From NCBI GenBank assembly GCA_024372495.1, contig CP099977.1:930001-994000 (forward strand): a stretch of 64,000 nt of DNA, given 5' to 3'. Both the position numbers and the translations under genes were made by a program. Shown here piece by piece: positions 1-9,808 of this stretch. Below the pieces are notes generated by a model. It made no database searches, was not told where the DNA came from, and saw only the letters and a list, made by a program, of their open reading frames with translations. Origin of the DNA: Pseudarthrobacter sp. Fe7 (GTDB lineage Bacteria > Actinomycetota > Actinomycetes > Actinomycetales > Micrococcaceae). Numbering within the stretch: the first letter of the stretch is position 1; the number at the start of each line of letters is the position of its first letter.

Positions 1-507
1 TTCAACGTACGTGCAGGCATGGTGGTGGAATGTGGGTTCAAACCCGCGGTTCCTGACAAGCTGGGCGGCTGTGGCCACGTTCCGTGCCAGCACGGTCCAG
101 CCTTCAAGGTCGAGGGCCACGTCCTTGCCGCCTCCGGGATTTGCACGACGGCGGTCGGAGCCGCTGTCTGCCAGCGTCGGCAGCGGCGGCCGCGCGTGCT
201 GGCCGGACGAAGCTTCGTCAAAGACGTCAAGCACCACCGAAAGCGACGGGAGCGCCGCGTCAAAGGCATCGGCGTCGGTAAAGGGAAGATCGATCCAGCC
301 GCCGGCGAGGGACAGGCCGTGCTCCTCCAGCCGGCTGCGGAGCCTGTGATCCCGGCCGAGGAAGCCGACGGGCCCGAGATCGATCCCCGAATACCCGCGT
401 TTTTCCAGGACGGTGCATATTTCGTCAGGCCCCGGCAACCGGCCTCCTGCGGATGCGCCTAAATCAAAGACGCCAAAACTCACGGGTGCACCCGCAACTC
501 CAATCAA
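1..507 (-). CDS. Sugar phosphate isomerase/epimerase-like TIM-barrel protein (3' end outside window)
   Basis: An open frame runs from a TTG at 507 to the left edge without a stop, so only the N-terminal 169 residues are visible. The TTG start is chosen because GAGGAG lies 7 bases upstream and the N-terminus then reads MIGVAGAPVSFGVFDLG, typical of the inosose dehydratase/IolE-like AP-endonuclease-2 superfamily. Later segments GFLGRDHRLRSRLEEHGL and EPTFHHHACTYVE fit the same barrel; the HHH cluster is the usual metal-site region. Family function is isomerisation or dehydration of sugar or inositol derivatives in the cytoplasm. The exact substrate cannot be told from this fragment. Confidence 0.75.
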   Translation of the reverse strand, partial: MIGVAGAPVSFGVFDLGASAGGRLPGPDEICTVLEKRGYSGIDLGPVGFLGRDHRLRSRLEEHGLSLAGGWIDLPFTDADAFDAALPSLSVVLDVFDEASSGQHARPPLPTLADSGSDRRRANPGGGKDVALDLEGWTVLARNVATAAQLVRNRGFEPTFHHHACTYVE

Positions 508-763
508 GGGGATCTCCTCGCAGTGCTAAAGGGAAAAGTCATGCGGCCCCTGTGAGCCGATGGCTCGCGTGCCAGAAGGGACCAAATCTGGACAAAAGTA
601 ATCTAGCCCACACTCAGCACTAAATCAATTTATTTGAGTAAGAGCGGCTGCCGCCGCGCTTGTGCCTCCAGCCGGCAGGGGGCGGGAGGCGGATACGATG
701 AATATTGTGGCCAGGCGGGTGTGGGCTGGCCGCCGGCCGTCAAGACACCGAAGGAGATCGGGG

Positions 764-2239
764 ATGGGGAAGCGTTTGTGGCACGGTAGCCCAAGCGTTG
801 GCACCGCCTGCCTGCGATTCCTTCTGGTCCCGTTCTGTTTGGTGGCACTCGTCTGTGGCGGCGACAGTGTGGCCATGGCTCCTTCTGTGGTGCTGGGCCC
901 GCATGAACGGGTTTCCAGCCAACCACAAGTGGTTCCGATGCCACCGCCGCTTTCGGACGTGCTGGACCAGCCAGCCGGGGTGCCGGGCGGGTACGCGATG
1001 GCGATGACCGCCCAGGTGGGAGCCCGCCACGTCCATGCATCCTGGACCTATGTTGATGGGCTGCCGGCACTGAACGCGCAGATGGATTCGTGGCTGCTCG
1101 GACTCCTTGATGCGGCCGCCCCGGCGGGTGGCCGCTATCGGCCTGCGATGGCATTGAATGCCGGGCAGCACCAAGGCCGGGAAATGACTGTCTCAGCCAA
1201 ACCCGTGCAGGCCAAGGGCGCAATGCTGGTGGTCCGCGAACAAGTGACGGACACCGGGCCCGACGGGACGGGGGCCATCCGGTCCGCCACCGTCTACGTC
1301 GATGCAGCTTCCGGTGCGGTCCACAGCGGCACGGAACTGCTGAGGCCGGAGGCCATACCGGCCCTCCGGGCGCGCATGACGGGGATCCCCGCGGACATCG
1401 CGGCCCCCGCCCCGCAGGAAGCTCCGACGGACCTCGTCCTGAGCCCGGCGGGGGAACTGACCGTTACCGCAGGGCTGCCCGGAAGGCCAGGCCAGCAGGT
1501 GGCCATGACCATGGATGCGGCGGATACGGCAGCGGCCCTCAGCGACTATGGCCGCCAGGCCCTCGGGCAGCTGAACGCCGCCGCTGCACCAGGTCCCGCA
1601 ACATCGCCGGCACTGAGGCACGTGAACTGCGACCTCGTCCCGTGCGCTGCACTGACGTACGACGACGGCCCGGACGCGCGCACGACACCCCAGTTACTGG
1701 ACATCCTGAGGGAGAAGAACGCCCAAGCCACGTTCTTCATGACCGGGTCCAACACCACAGCCAACCCCGCGACAGCAAGGCAGGTTGCCGAGGCAGGATA
1801 CGCAATCGGCAACCACACCTTCAGCCACCCCTACCTGACCAAACTGTCCCCGCCCGCGGTCAGGAAAGAGATCGAGCGGACCGACGCCGCCATCCTGGCA
1901 GCCACCGGCTCCACACCTGCCACCATGCGGCCACCATATGGTGCGGCGGATGCAGCCGTCCAGGCCGCTGTGGGCAAACCATTGATGATCTGGGCTGTCG
2001 ATTCACTGGACTGGCAAAGCAAGAATCCAGCGGCCTTCGTGCCGAAGGTGCTCAAGGAAATCACGCCCGGCGCCATGGTTCTGATGCACGATGTCCAGCC
2101 CACCACCATCTCCGGTCAACAGGAGCTGATAACCAGCCTGCAGGGACAGGGCTACAAGCTGGTGTCCGTCCCCCAGCTTTTCGAAGGAATTCCGCTGCTG
2201 CCCGGGCACGTTTACAGGTCCCGGCCGGCGCGCCAGTAG
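764..2239 (+). CDS. Secreted polysaccharide deacetylase (NodB domain)
   Basis: 491 residues from ATG 764, preceded by AGGAG; upstream in-frame ATGs lack a site. An N-terminal hydrophobic stretch (about residues 20-35) looks like a signal peptide. A less conserved region follows, then a NodB-type carbohydrate esterase 4 domain from about residue 290: TYDDGP (about 298-303, catalytic Asp and metal Asp), HTFSHP (about 351-356, two metal His), RPPYG (about 389), WAVDSLDW and LMHD (about 440-443). All five CE4 motifs are present, so it should be active as an N- or O-deacetylase on peptidoglycan or another polysaccharide outside the membrane. Its neighbours are also exported hydrolases. Confidence 0.9.
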   Translation: MGKRLWHGSPSVGTACLRFLLVPFCLVALVCGGDSVAMAPSVVLGPHERVSSQPQVVPMPPPLSDVLDQPAGVPGGYAMAMTAQVGARHVHASWTYVDGLPALNAQMDSWLLGLLDAAAPAGGRYRPAMALNAGQHQGREMTVSAKPVQAKGAMLVVREQVTDTGPDGTGAIRSATVYVDAASGAVHSGTELLRPEAIPALRARMTGIPADIAAPAPQEAPTDLVLSPAGELTVTAGLPGRPGQQVAMTMDAADTAAALSDYGRQALGQLNAAAAPGPATSPALRHVNCDLVPCAALTYDDGPDARTTPQLLDILREKNAQATFFMTGSNTTANPATARQVAEAGYAIGNHTFSHPYLTKLSPPAVRKEIERTDAAILAATGSTPATMRPPYGAADAAVQAAVGKPLMIWAVDSLDWQSKNPAAFVPKVLKEITPGAMVLMHDVQPTTISGQQELITSLQGQGYKLVSVPQLFEGIPLLPGHVYRSRPARQ

Positions 2240-2412
2240 CGCAGCATCAAGGCGGCCGGAAGGCGGCTGCTGATTAGGGGCAAATTCCCAGCCAATTCAC
2301 GTCCGGCGCGCAAAGAGGGTGTGGGAAGGTAGCCCCACTGGCCTGCCAGCCCCCGGATGGAACCCCTTGACGCTGGCTGGCCGGTTGTCAGGAGCAGCGT
2401 CAGGAGGACGCC

Positions 2413-3522
2413 ATGTTTGGCATCAGGGAGCGTGCAGCAGCAGGAACGGATTGCCGGCGTCGCATGCGGCGCCGGCCCGTGTTCGTTCTGCTGATGGTGG
2501 CGGCCCTGGTGCCGGCTCTTTCCGGCTGCCAGCCCGGTGGGGGTACCCCTGCCCACAGCGGAACGCCCGGGCATGTTTTCGTTATCAACCTCGAAAACCA
2601 GGGCTACGACCGGGTTTTCGGTTCCGGGTCTACCATGCCGTACCTGGCCGGCGTCCTCCGGTCCCAGGGGGTTCTGCTGACCAACTACTACGGCATCGCC
2701 CATGACTCCTTGCCCGATTACCTGGCGCAGATTTCAGGCCAGATGCCGAACGAAAGCACCGTCAAGGACTGCCCAACATTCAGCCCTTTCACGCAGTCCG
2801 GGACGGACAGCCAGGGACGCCTGCTGGGCAGCGGATGCGTATATCCGGCAGATGTTCCAACCGTGGCCGGGCAGTTGACCGGGGCCGGGAAAACCTGGAA
2901 AGGCTACATGGAAGACCTGCAAAGCCCCTGCCTGCATCCCGCACTGGGTGCCCCTGATGATCACAGGACGGCGACGCCGGCAGATCAGTACTCCACGCAT
3001 CACAACCCGTTTGTCTACTTCAGGTCGGTCACAGATTCCCCGGATTGCGCCAGGGATGTGGTCAACTACGCCTCATTGGCCCATGACCTGGGTAGCGTAG
3101 CAACGACACCGAACCTGTCCTATATCACCCCCAACCTCTGCCACGACGCGCACGACAGCCCGTGCGCCGACGGCAGCACGGGCGGACTCCGGGCAGCCGA
3201 CGCCTGGCTGAAAAGCCAAGTGCCGGCCATCCTTGACTCACCGGCCTTCAAGCAGGACGGGATGCTGATCATTACCCTGGACGAAGCGGACAGCGGCCGG
3301 GTAGGGCCCTCGAACGCCATCCCCGGCGGCACCGCCGGAGGACAGGTCGGGGCGTTGGTCCTGTCACCCTTCAGCCCCCAAGGCGGAACGTCCTCCCAGC
3401 CCTACAACCACTACAGCCTGCTCGCCAGCATCGAAGATTTCTTCTCGCTGCCCCGGCTCGCGGTGGCGGGGGAGCCCGGAGTCACGGCGTTCGGGACCGA
3501 CGTCTACCAGGCCCATGCCTAG
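2413..3522 (+). CDS. Exported phosphoesterase-family lipoprotein
   Basis: 369 residues; ATG 2413 follows AGGAGG at good spacing. A lipobox ALSGC places the lipidated Cys at residue 39. The mature part opens with [17 protein letters not shown], the Asn-Glu-Asn style metal motif of the phosphoesterase family (phospholipase C and acid phosphatase relatives), and has [11 protein letters not shown] near the C-terminus, equivalent to the second metal motif. It is shorter than classical phospholipase C, closer to acid phosphatase-type members. It overlaps the start of the next gene by 8 bases and is therefore translationally coupled to a second member of the same superfamily. Confidence 0.8.
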   Translation: MFGIRERAAAGTDCRRRMRRRPVFVLLMVAALVPALSGCQPGGGTPAHSGTPGHVFVINLENQGYDRVFGSGSTMPYLAGVLRSQGVLLTNYYGIAHDSLPDYLAQISGQMPNESTVKDCPTFSPFTQSGTDSQGRLLGSGCVYPADVPTVAGQLTGAGKTWKGYMEDLQSPCLHPALGAPDDHRTATPADQYSTHHNPFVYFRSVTDSPDCARDVVNYASLAHDLGSVATTPNLSYITPNLCHDAHDSPCADGSTGGLRAADAWLKSQVPAILDSPAFKQDGMLIITLDEADSGRVGPSNAIPGGTAGGQVGALVLSPFSPQGGTSSQPYNHYSLLASIEDFFSLPRLAVAGEPGVTAFGTDVYQAHA

Positions 3523-5185
3523 CAGGACCAGCCTGTTTGGCCTTCGGAACACCCGCTGGGCAGCCTGGCGCCTTTTTCCTGGCCGCATGCCGGCGGGCTT
3601 GGTGGCGGTTGTCCTCGGGATGCTGCTGGCGTTCGCTGGTACCGGGGGAGAGGGAGGGCTGGTCAGCGACGGCACGGGGATTTCCAGGATCAAGCACGTG
3701 GTGATCATTACCCAGGAAAACCGCTCGTTCGACAGCTACTTTGGGACCTACCCGGGCGCCGACGGAATCCCGATGGTGGACAACCAGCCGGCGGTGTGTC
3801 TACCGGACCCTGCCCACGGCGGGTGCGTCAAACCCTTCCATAACCCGGCGGACAGCAACGTGGGCGCCCCGCACAGCCACAATGACGAAGTGGCCGACGT
3901 CCACGGCGGAGCCATGGACGGCTTCGTGGCACAGGCAGACAAGGGCCTGGCCGGGTGTACCGCCGTGCAGCCCCACTGCTCCTACCGGCCCGCCGCCACC
4001 ACCGATGTGATGGGGTACCACGACGGCACTGACCTGCCCACCTACTGGGACTACGCCAGCAACTTCACGCTCCAGGACCACATGTTCGCGTCCGCCTCAG
4101 CCTGGAGCCTTCCCGCCCACCTCTACCTGGTCTCCGAATGGTCGGCGAAATGCACCACGGCGGGGGACCCGGCGTCGTGCACCAATGCCCTGCAGAACCC
4201 GGACTCCGGGCCCGACCCCGAAATCATCGGCAACACCCTGATCGGCAAGTGCCAGTCCGCCGCTGACCTGGCCCCCTGCAAGGAAGCCCTCGTTTCGGCG
4301 GGCATCAGCCCGGACCTTGCCGCCGGCGTCGACCGCCTGGTGAACACCAGCTGCAAGCCCACCGACACCTACAACGCCTGCCAGGCCGCCGTCGACGCCG
4401 CCCGCGTCCCCGCCGCCCTGAAGCAACAACTCGCTGCCGCCGCCACCCACCTGCACCTGCCCGACTACGCCTGGACGGACCTGACCTACCTGCTGCACCA
4501 GCAGCATGTCCCGTGGAACTATTACGTCTTCAACGGCACCGAACCGGACTGCCGTAACGACGCAGCCACCTGCGCCCCGGTCAAACAGGACTCCAAGACC
4601 CCAGGCCTGTGGAACCCGCTGTTGTACTTCGACACCGTCAAGCAGGACGGGGAGCTGGGCAACATCCAGCCCCTGACCAACTTCTACGACGCCGCCCGGC
4701 GCGGAGCGCTGCCCGCGGTGACCTGGATCGCCCCCACCGACAAGGTCAGCGAACATGCCCCCGCGAAAATCAGCACCGGGCAGCAGTACGTCGCCGGGCT
4801 CATCAACGCGATCATGAGCGGGCCGGACTGGAACAGCACCGCCATCTTCCTGAACTGGGACGACTGGGGCGGGTTCTACGACCACGTCCAGCCACCCGCT
4901 GCGGATGCCAACGGTTACGGGCTCAGGGTTCCCAGCCTGGTCATCAGCCCGTTCGCCAGGAAGGGGTACATCGACCACCAGACCCTCAGCCAGGACGCCT
5001 ACATCAAGTTCATCGAGGACGATTTCCTCCACGGGCAGCGGCTGGATCCCGCCACGGACGGCCGTCCCGATGGCCGCCCCGACGTGCGGGAAAGCAGTCC
5101 ACTGTTGGGCGACCTCACCCAGGCCTTCGACTTCAACCAGGCGCCCCTGCCGCCGCACCTCATCGCCGACGCGAGCACGTATTGA
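3515..5185 (+). CDS. Phospholipase C / phosphoesterase family protein
   Basis: 556 residues; start ATG overlaps the stop of the upstream phosphoesterase gene. A hydrophobic segment at about residues 26-44 may serve as signal or anchor. The motif [19 protein letters not shown] (about 68-85) and [17 protein letters not shown] near the C-terminus are signatures of bacterial phospholipase C/acid phosphatase phosphoesterases. The intervening region carries many Cys residues, suggesting disulfides in an exported protein. Likely hydrolyses phosphodiesters or phosphomonoesters of lipids or other organic phosphates outside the cell. Substrate not determinable from sequence. Confidence 0.87.
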   Translation: MPSRTSLFGLRNTRWAAWRLFPGRMPAGLVAVVLGMLLAFAGTGGEGGLVSDGTGISRIKHVVIITQENRSFDSYFGTYPGADGIPMVDNQPAVCLPDPAHGGCVKPFHNPADSNVGAPHSHNDEVADVHGGAMDGFVAQADKGLAGCTAVQPHCSYRPAATTDVMGYHDGTDLPTYWDYASNFTLQDHMFASASAWSLPAHLYLVSEWSAKCTTAGDPASCTNALQNPDSGPDPEIIGNTLIGKCQSAADLAPCKEALVSAGISPDLAAGVDRLVNTSCKPTDTYNACQAAVDAARVPAALKQQLAAAATHLHLPDYAWTDLTYLLHQQHVPWNYYVFNGTEPDCRNDAATCAPVKQDSKTPGLWNPLLYFDTVKQDGELGNIQPLTNFYDAARRGALPAVTWIAPTDKVSEHAPAKISTGQQYVAGLINAIMSGPDWNSTAIFLNWDDWGGFYDHVQPPAADANGYGLRVPSLVISPFARKGYIDHQTLSQDAYIKFIEDDFLHGQRLDPATDGRPDGRPDVRESSPLLGDLTQAFDFNQAPLPPHLIADASTY

Positions 5186-5223
5186 CTCCCGGCCCCGGGT
5201 GAAACGATCGCTAGGGTGGTTGG

Positions 5224-6049
5224 GTGACTACCCAGCGTGCCGGACAAGCCCGTGCCGGCGTTGTGAATACCGGTCTTTGGATTGCCGCCGCCCGGGCGCT
5301 GGAGTCGGACCGCCCGGACCGGCTCTTCAACGATCCGTGGGCGGCCCGGCTGGCAGGAGAAACCGGGAAAGCATCGCTGGAGGCGGCCCCCTACAACCCG
5401 TTCCTCCCGGTCCGCACACGCTACTTCGACGACGCCATCACCGCCGCAGCGGGTAGGGGCGGGCAGATTGTCCTGCTCGGAGCCGGATCTGATACCCGCG
5501 CCTTCCGGCTGCCGCTGCCGGCGTCCTGCACGGTGTTCGAGATCGACTTTGCGGAGGCGTTGGAGGCGAAGGAGCCTGGTCCTGCGGACGGAGAGGCCAG
5601 GATGCAGGCGCACCGTTGTACCCGCAGACCTGTCCGGGCCGTGGACCCACGCACTGCTGGACGCCGGTTTCAGTACCAGCGTGCCCACCATCTGGGTGGC
5701 AGAGGGGCTGTTCTTCTACCTGACAGCGGCGGCGTCCAGGTCACTGGTCCGGGACGCCGCGGCACTGTCCGCCGCCGGATCGTCCTTCGTCGCGGACATC
5801 TTTGGCACCGGGCTTCTGACGCTGGAGTCCATGGCGCCGCTGGTTGCCGCGCGCAAGGGCGCAGGCCAGGAGCTGCCCTTCTGCACGGATCACCCTGAAC
5901 AGCTTTTCAGCGCCGGCGGATGGAGGGAATGTTCCGTTGTGTATCCGGGGCAACCCGAAGCGAACTTTGGCCGGCTTGGGCAGGTCCCGGCCGGGCACAC
6001 AGGAGGCCAGTCCACCCTCCGCACCCATCTGGTTACCGCCACGCTCTGA
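5224..6049 (+). CDS. SAM-dependent methyltransferase, leucine carboxyl methyltransferase-like (frameshifted in assembly)
   Basis: GTG start at 5224. The first frame gives LFNDPWAARL, then VLLGAGSDTRAFRL (SAM-binding glycine motif) and VFEIDFAEALEAKE, as in the LCM/TIGR00027 methyltransferase family. At about 5573 the sequence reads GAGCCTG where GAGCTG is needed; removing one C joins it to the second frame (LVLRTERPG, then WVAEGLFFYL, the family's conserved acidic-aromatic motif) and gives 274 residues. Both halves are well conserved, so I treat this as one intact gene with an assembly insertion. These proteins are cytoplasmic O-methyltransferases, often of natural-product or carboxyl substrates; substrate unknown. 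Confidence 0.8.
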
Positions 6050-6152
6050 AAGGCCAGGTGGGAGTGCGGGCAGCTGCCGCAGCGGACCGTTGACCACGCA
6101 CGCCGGCGTGAGTACTGTGGGGCAACCATTCACCCCTGCCGTGGAGGCAACC

Positions 6153-6689
6153 ATGGGCGGCAAGCCGGCCAGCAGCACTGATTACGAATTCCTGACCGTC
6201 TGGCGCGTTGCCGGGACTCCCCGCGAAGTGGTGGACATCCTGGGCGATGCGGGAACACTTCCGCGCTGGTGGCCCTCCGTCTATTTGGCGGTTGACCAGC
6301 TGGACCCGGGGCATCCGGACGGCACCGGAAAAGTCTTCCTCCTCCACACCAAAGGCTGGCTTCCCTACACCTTGACGTGGCAACTCGCCGTCACCAGTCC
6401 CGTCACGGAACACGGGTTCACGATCTCGGCGCGGGGAGACCTCAACGGCGCCGGGCGCTGGACCTTCGAGCAGGACGGCCCGGAAACAGTGGTCACCTAT
6501 GACTGGCGGGTCAGTGCGGCGAAACCGTTGCTGCGGCGGCTGAGCTGGCTGCTCAAGCCGGCCTTTGCGGCGAACCATCGGTGGGCGATGGCCCGCGGGC
6601 AGGAGTCCCTTGCCCTGGAACTGCGCCGGCGACGCCCCGGTGCTGATCCCGCCCGGATCCGACGCGCCGAGTGCGGCAGCGCAGATTGA
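6153..6689 (+). CDS. SRPBCC (START/Bet v1-like) family protein
   Basis: 178 residues; ATG 6153 follows GGAGG. The sequence begins with YEFLTVWRVAGTPREVVDIL and continues LPRWWPSVYLAV, the helix-grip start of SRPBCC proteins related to polyketide cyclase/dehydrase. The alternating beta-strand pattern ends in a long C-terminal helix. Such proteins bind hydrophobic ligands in a cavity; no enzymatic residues can be assigned. It sits in a row of plus-strand genes of unrelated small enzymes with about 100 bases of spacing on its 5' side. Confidence 0.7.
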   Translation: MGGKPASSTDYEFLTVWRVAGTPREVVDILGDAGTLPRWWPSVYLAVDQLDPGHPDGTGKVFLLHTKGWLPYTLTWQLAVTSPVTEHGFTISARGDLNGAGRWTFEQDGPETVVTYDWRVSAAKPLLRRLSWLLKPAFAANHRWAMARGQESLALELRRRRPGADPARIRRAECGSAD

Positions 6690-6693
6690 CCGC

Positions 6694-7203
6694 ATGCGAG
6701 AATGGCCCCATGACCCACGAACCCGAGCGCCCGCTGCCGCAGCAGAGGGCCACCCGCCCCTTGATCCCGCCTTCGAAGCCGCCTACCAGGCCGCCCAAAA
6801 GAGCCTCAACGAGGGCGGCATCCCGATCGGGGCAGCCCTTGCCCGTGACGGTGTGGTCATCGCGACCGGGCACAACGAACGGGTCCAGAACGGCGACCCG
6901 ATAGCTCACGGGGAAATGTCCGCACTCCGCGCGGCCGGCCGGCAGAAGAGCTACCGGGACACAACCCTCTACACCACCCTGGCCCCGTGTGCCATGTGCA
7001 CGGGAACCATCATCCAGTTCAAGATCCCGCGCGTTGTCGTGGGGGAGGCGAGAACGTTCGACGGCGAGTTCGACCTTCTGCGGTCACGTGGGGTTGAGGT
7101 GGTGGTCCTGGATGATCCGCGGTGCGTGGACATGATGCGTGCGTTCCAGGAGGACAACCCGGAACTGTGGGCCGAGGACATCGCAGAGGATCCCGCCGGG
7201 TAG
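6694..7203 (+). CDS. Nucleoside/cytosine deaminase family protein (start uncertain)
   Basis: The core carries the zinc deaminase motifs HGEMSAL (His-Ala/Gly-Glu) and PCAMCTG (PCxxC), with GGIPIGAAL before them, as in cytosine/nucleoside deaminases of about 150-165 residues. These enzymes hydrolyse the exocyclic amine of cytosine or related bases in the cytoplasm. The in-frame ATG at 6694 has no ribosome site and the first 15 codons have poor third-position GC. An ATG at 6711 in another frame (MTHEPERPL) has normal codon use, so a one-base insertion around 6730-6760 may hide the true N-terminus. The catalytic part is unaffected. Confidence 0.82.
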   Translation: MREWPHDPRTRAPAAAAEGHPPLDPAFEAAYQAAQKSLNEGGIPIGAALARDGVVIATGHNERVQNGDPIAHGEMSALRAAGRQKSYRDTTLYTTLAPCAMCTGTIIQFKIPRVVVGEARTFDGEFDLLRSRGVEVVVLDDPRCVDMMRAFQEDNPELWAEDIAEDPAG

Positions 7204-7373
7204 GGGCTGTTGCTAGCCGGCACCGTCCCACCGGGCTCCAGGGCATCAGCGGTTACACTCCCAGGGAATCGAACTCATCCACCGAACCGGGCGTTAGAGT
7301 GTGCAGCAGGCAACCGTTCCAACCGCGTTATGCCGGCAGTTCCGATCCCGTTGTCAGGAAAGGTAATAAAGAG

Positions 7374-7895
7374 ATGTCCCACGATCCGTATGCCGCACTT
7401 CCCCAGCTTCCTGAATTCTCCTTGTCCAGCACGGATATCCAAGACGGGCAGGCGCTTCCCGTGGCCCAGGCGAGTGGGAAGATGGGAATCGACGGCGGAG
7501 AAGACCGGTCTCCGGCACTTGCCTGGGAGGGGTTCCCGCCGGAGACCAAAAGCTTTGCCGTGACGGTCCTGGACCCGGACGCTCCCACCGGCAGTGGCTT
7601 CTGGCACTGGGCAGCCTTCAACCTGCCTGCGTCCACTACCTCCCTCCCTTCGGGCGCTGCCGAGGCCGGCCTGCCCGCGCCTGCGGTGCAACTGATGAAT
7701 GACGCCGGCTTCCGGGGATTCGTGGGCGCGGCTCCTCCCGAAGGACACGGCCCCCACCACTACCACTTCGTGGTTCACGCAGTGGACGTGGAACAACTCG
7801 ACATCCCGGCCGATGCAAGCCCCGCCTACCTCGGCTTCCAGCTCTTTAGCCACGCAATTGGACGGGCCAGGCTCACCGCCACTTTTGAAATTTAG
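7374..7895 (+). CDS. YbhB/YbcL-type Raf kinase inhibitor-like protein (PEBP family)
   Basis: 173 residues from ATG 7374. Family motifs are clear: [20 protein letters not shown], then [19 protein letters not shown] (DPDAP and W-H-W, the anion-binding pocket), and [11 protein letters not shown] further on (GPH-x-Y). The C-terminus ATFEI is typical. PEBP-like proteins bind phosphate-bearing ligands; the bacterial cellular role is poorly defined. Cytoplasmic by sequence, with no signal peptide. A strong hairpin follows the stop. Confidence 0.92.
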   Translation: MSHDPYAALPQLPEFSLSSTDIQDGQALPVAQASGKMGIDGGEDRSPALAWEGFPPETKSFAVTVLDPDAPTGSGFWHWAAFNLPASTTSLPSGAAEAGLPAPAVQLMNDAGFRGFVGAAPPEGHGPHHYHFVVHAVDVEQLDIPADASPAYLGFQLFSHAIGRARLTATFEI

Positions 7896-7906
7896 TAAAC
7901 GAGCAT

Positions 7907-7946
7907 CCGGCCACATTCTCCAGGCATAGCCGGAGAACGTGGCCGG
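7907..7946. terminator. Hairpin between converging genes
   Basis: A 15-bp stem (CCGGCCACATTCTCC / GGAGAACGTGGCCGG, one mismatch) with a 10-base loop lies between the PEBP gene on plus and the BKACE gene on minus. The position between convergent stops suggests a bidirectional terminator. There is no long T-tract. Confidence 0.6.
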
Positions 7947-7989
7947 CCCCGAAGGGCGTCCTGGACACTTTGGGGCAACGGCGTACCGG

Positions 7990-8923
7990 TCAGAATCCGA
8001 CGTTGTCCCTGCCCTTGAGGCCCAGCATCTCGCGGGCCTCATCGGGTGTTGCAATCTCAAAGTTGAGCGCTTCCAGAATGGTCCGGATGCGGGTGACCTG
8101 CTCGGCGTTTGAGCGTGCCAGGCTGGCCCGGGCCGATCCACAGGGAGTCCTCCAGGCCCACCCGGACGTGGGAGCCCATGGCTGCGCCGATGGTGGCAAG
8201 CGGCATCTGGTTCTTGCCGGCGCCAAGGATGGACCACTGGTAGTCGTCGCCCAGGAGCCGGTCTGCGGTGCGCCGCATGTGCATCAGGTCCTCGGGGTGT
8301 GCGCCGATGCCGCCGAGCAGGCCGAAGACGGACTGGACGAACAGCGGTCCCTTGGCCAGGCCGCGGGCATGGAAGTGGGCCAGGTTGTTCAAGTGGGAGA
8401 TGTCATAGCACTCGAACTCGAAGCGCGTCCCGTTGGCATTGCCGATTTCCAGGATGGTTTCAATGTCCTGGAACGTGTTCTTGAAAACCAGGTCGCGGCT
8501 TTTGACCAGCCCTTCGCGTTCCCAGTCGTGGGTGAAGTCCTTGAACCGGTCCAGCATCGGGTAGAGCCCGAAGTTCATGGACCCCATGTTCAGCGAGGCA
8601 AGCTCGGGCTTGAACAAGGCGGCCGGCTGCATGCGTTCTTCAACGGTCATGTGCGGTGATCCGCCGGTGGTGATGTTGATGACCGCGTCGGTGTTCCGCT
8701 TGACCTTGTCCAGGATCGGCTCGAAGTGCTCGGGATTCTGCGATGGGCGCCCGTCCCGCGGATCGCGGGCGTGCATGTGCACGATGGCAGCGCCCGCCTC
8801 AGCGGCGCCGATGGCGGCATCGGCGATTTCCTGGGGCGTGACGGGCAGGTGTTCGGACATGGAGGGGGTGTGGATGGCGCCGGTAACGGCGCTGGTGATG
8901 ATGACCTTGCGTGTTGTTGCCAC
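7990..8923 (-). CDS. 3-keto-5-aminohexanoate cleavage enzyme family (BKACE/DUF849), frameshifted in assembly
   Basis: Start at 8923 gives MATTRKVIITSAVTGAIHTPS, then AAEAGAAIVHMHARDP (metal-binding HxH) and INITTGGSPHMTVEER, all BKACE signatures. The zinc enzymes condense a beta-keto acid with acetyl-CoA to give acetoacetate plus a new CoA ester. At about 8121 an extra base at a CAGCTG site shifts the frame; correction adds LARSNAEQVTRIRTILEAL to the end and gives 310 residues, normal for the family. It lies 21 bases downstream of an SDR gene on the same strand, so the pair probably acts in one catabolic route (dehydrogenation to a beta-keto acid, then cleavage). The substrate is unknown. Confidence 0.87.
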
Positions 8924-8944
8924 GGGACGTTTCCTTTCGGGGTC

Positions 8945-9709
8945 TTAGTAGAGCTTTTCGGTGTTTCCGTCGACGGCCAGGGCCTGGCCGTTGACGTTGC
9001 GCGCCATGTCGCTGGCGGCGAAGAGGGCCATGTTGGCGATGTCCTCGGCTTCAATGAGCCGGCCCAGCGACGACTGGCTGCGGTACAGGGCGGAGACGGT
9101 GTCCACGGGTTCGCCCAGCATGTCCGCCTTGGCGGCGATGACCGCATCGATGCGCGGACCGTTGACGGCGCCGGGACAGATCGCGTTGACCCGGATCCCC
9201 TCTGCCCCGAGCTCAATCGCCAGAGTCTTGGTCAGCCCGACCACCGCCCACTTGGATGCCGAGTAGGCGCTCCGCCCGGCCATGCCCAGGCGACCAGCCG
9301 CCGAGGAAAGGTTGATGATTGATGCCCCCGGTGCGGAGCGCAGAAGCGGCAGGGCGTGCTTGATGCAGTAGAACTGTCCGTGGATGTTGACGTCGAACGT
9401 TGCCTTCCAGGCCGTGCTGTCAAGGGACTGGATGGGACCCGTTGGTCCGGCGATGCCCGCGTTGTTCACCAGGACATCGAGGCCGCCGAATTCGCCCTGG
9501 ATCGTCGCCATGAGGTCCTGGACCTGCGATTCGTCCGATACGTCACTGACAGCGGCGAGGAAGCCCTCGGCGCGTGCTTTGTCGACGGCGTCGGGGTCGA
9601 TGTCCGTCACGAAGACGCTGGCCCCGTGGGCCTTGAATTTGGTGGCGATTGCCATGCCGATGCCGTTTGCGCCGGCGGTGACCAGGACGCGTTTAGTACT
9701 GAAATCCAT
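8945..9709 (-). CDS. Short-chain dehydrogenase/reductase (SDR)
   Basis: 254 residues from ATG 9709. Rossmann motif TAGANGIGMA (TGxxxGxG type) near residue 13, NNAG at about 88, catalytic Ser in INLSSAAG and YSASK (Tyr/Lys) at about 153-157. Classical NAD(P)-dependent SDR; the DI-D segment after the second strand favours NAD. It precedes the BKACE gene on the same strand and follows a LacI regulator, which fits oxidation of a hydroxy acid to the beta-keto substrate of BKACE. That pathway link is inference. Confidence 0.9.
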   Translation of the reverse strand: MDFSTKRVLVTAGANGIGMAIATKFKAHGASVFVTDIDPDAVDKARAEGFLAAVSDVSDESQVQDLMATIQGEFGGLDVLVNNAGIAGPTGPIQSLDSTAWKATFDVNIHGQFYCIKHALPLLRSAPGASIINLSSAAGRLGMAGRSAYSASKWAVVGLTKTLAIELGAEGIRVNAICPGAVNGPRIDAVIAAKADMLGEPVDTVSALYRSQSSLGRLIEAEDIANMALFAASDMARNVNGQALAVDGNTEKLY

Positions 9710-9760
9710 GGTGTTTCCTTGTTGGGTGGGTGGGCAGACTTTTTGGGCGTGGGGGATCAA

Positions 9761-9785
9761 GGCATCAGCGATGGACGCTGATGCC
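9761..9785 (-). terminator. Hairpin between lacI-type gene and SDR gene
   Basis: A perfect 10-bp inverted repeat GGCATCAGCG / CGCTGATGCC with a 5-base loop sits just after the LacI-type gene and before the SDR start. It could terminate the regulator transcript or act as an operator; the lack of a T-run leaves both open. Confidence 0.45.
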
Positions 9786-9808
9786 GGCGGTTGGAAGTGG
9801 ACGGGCGG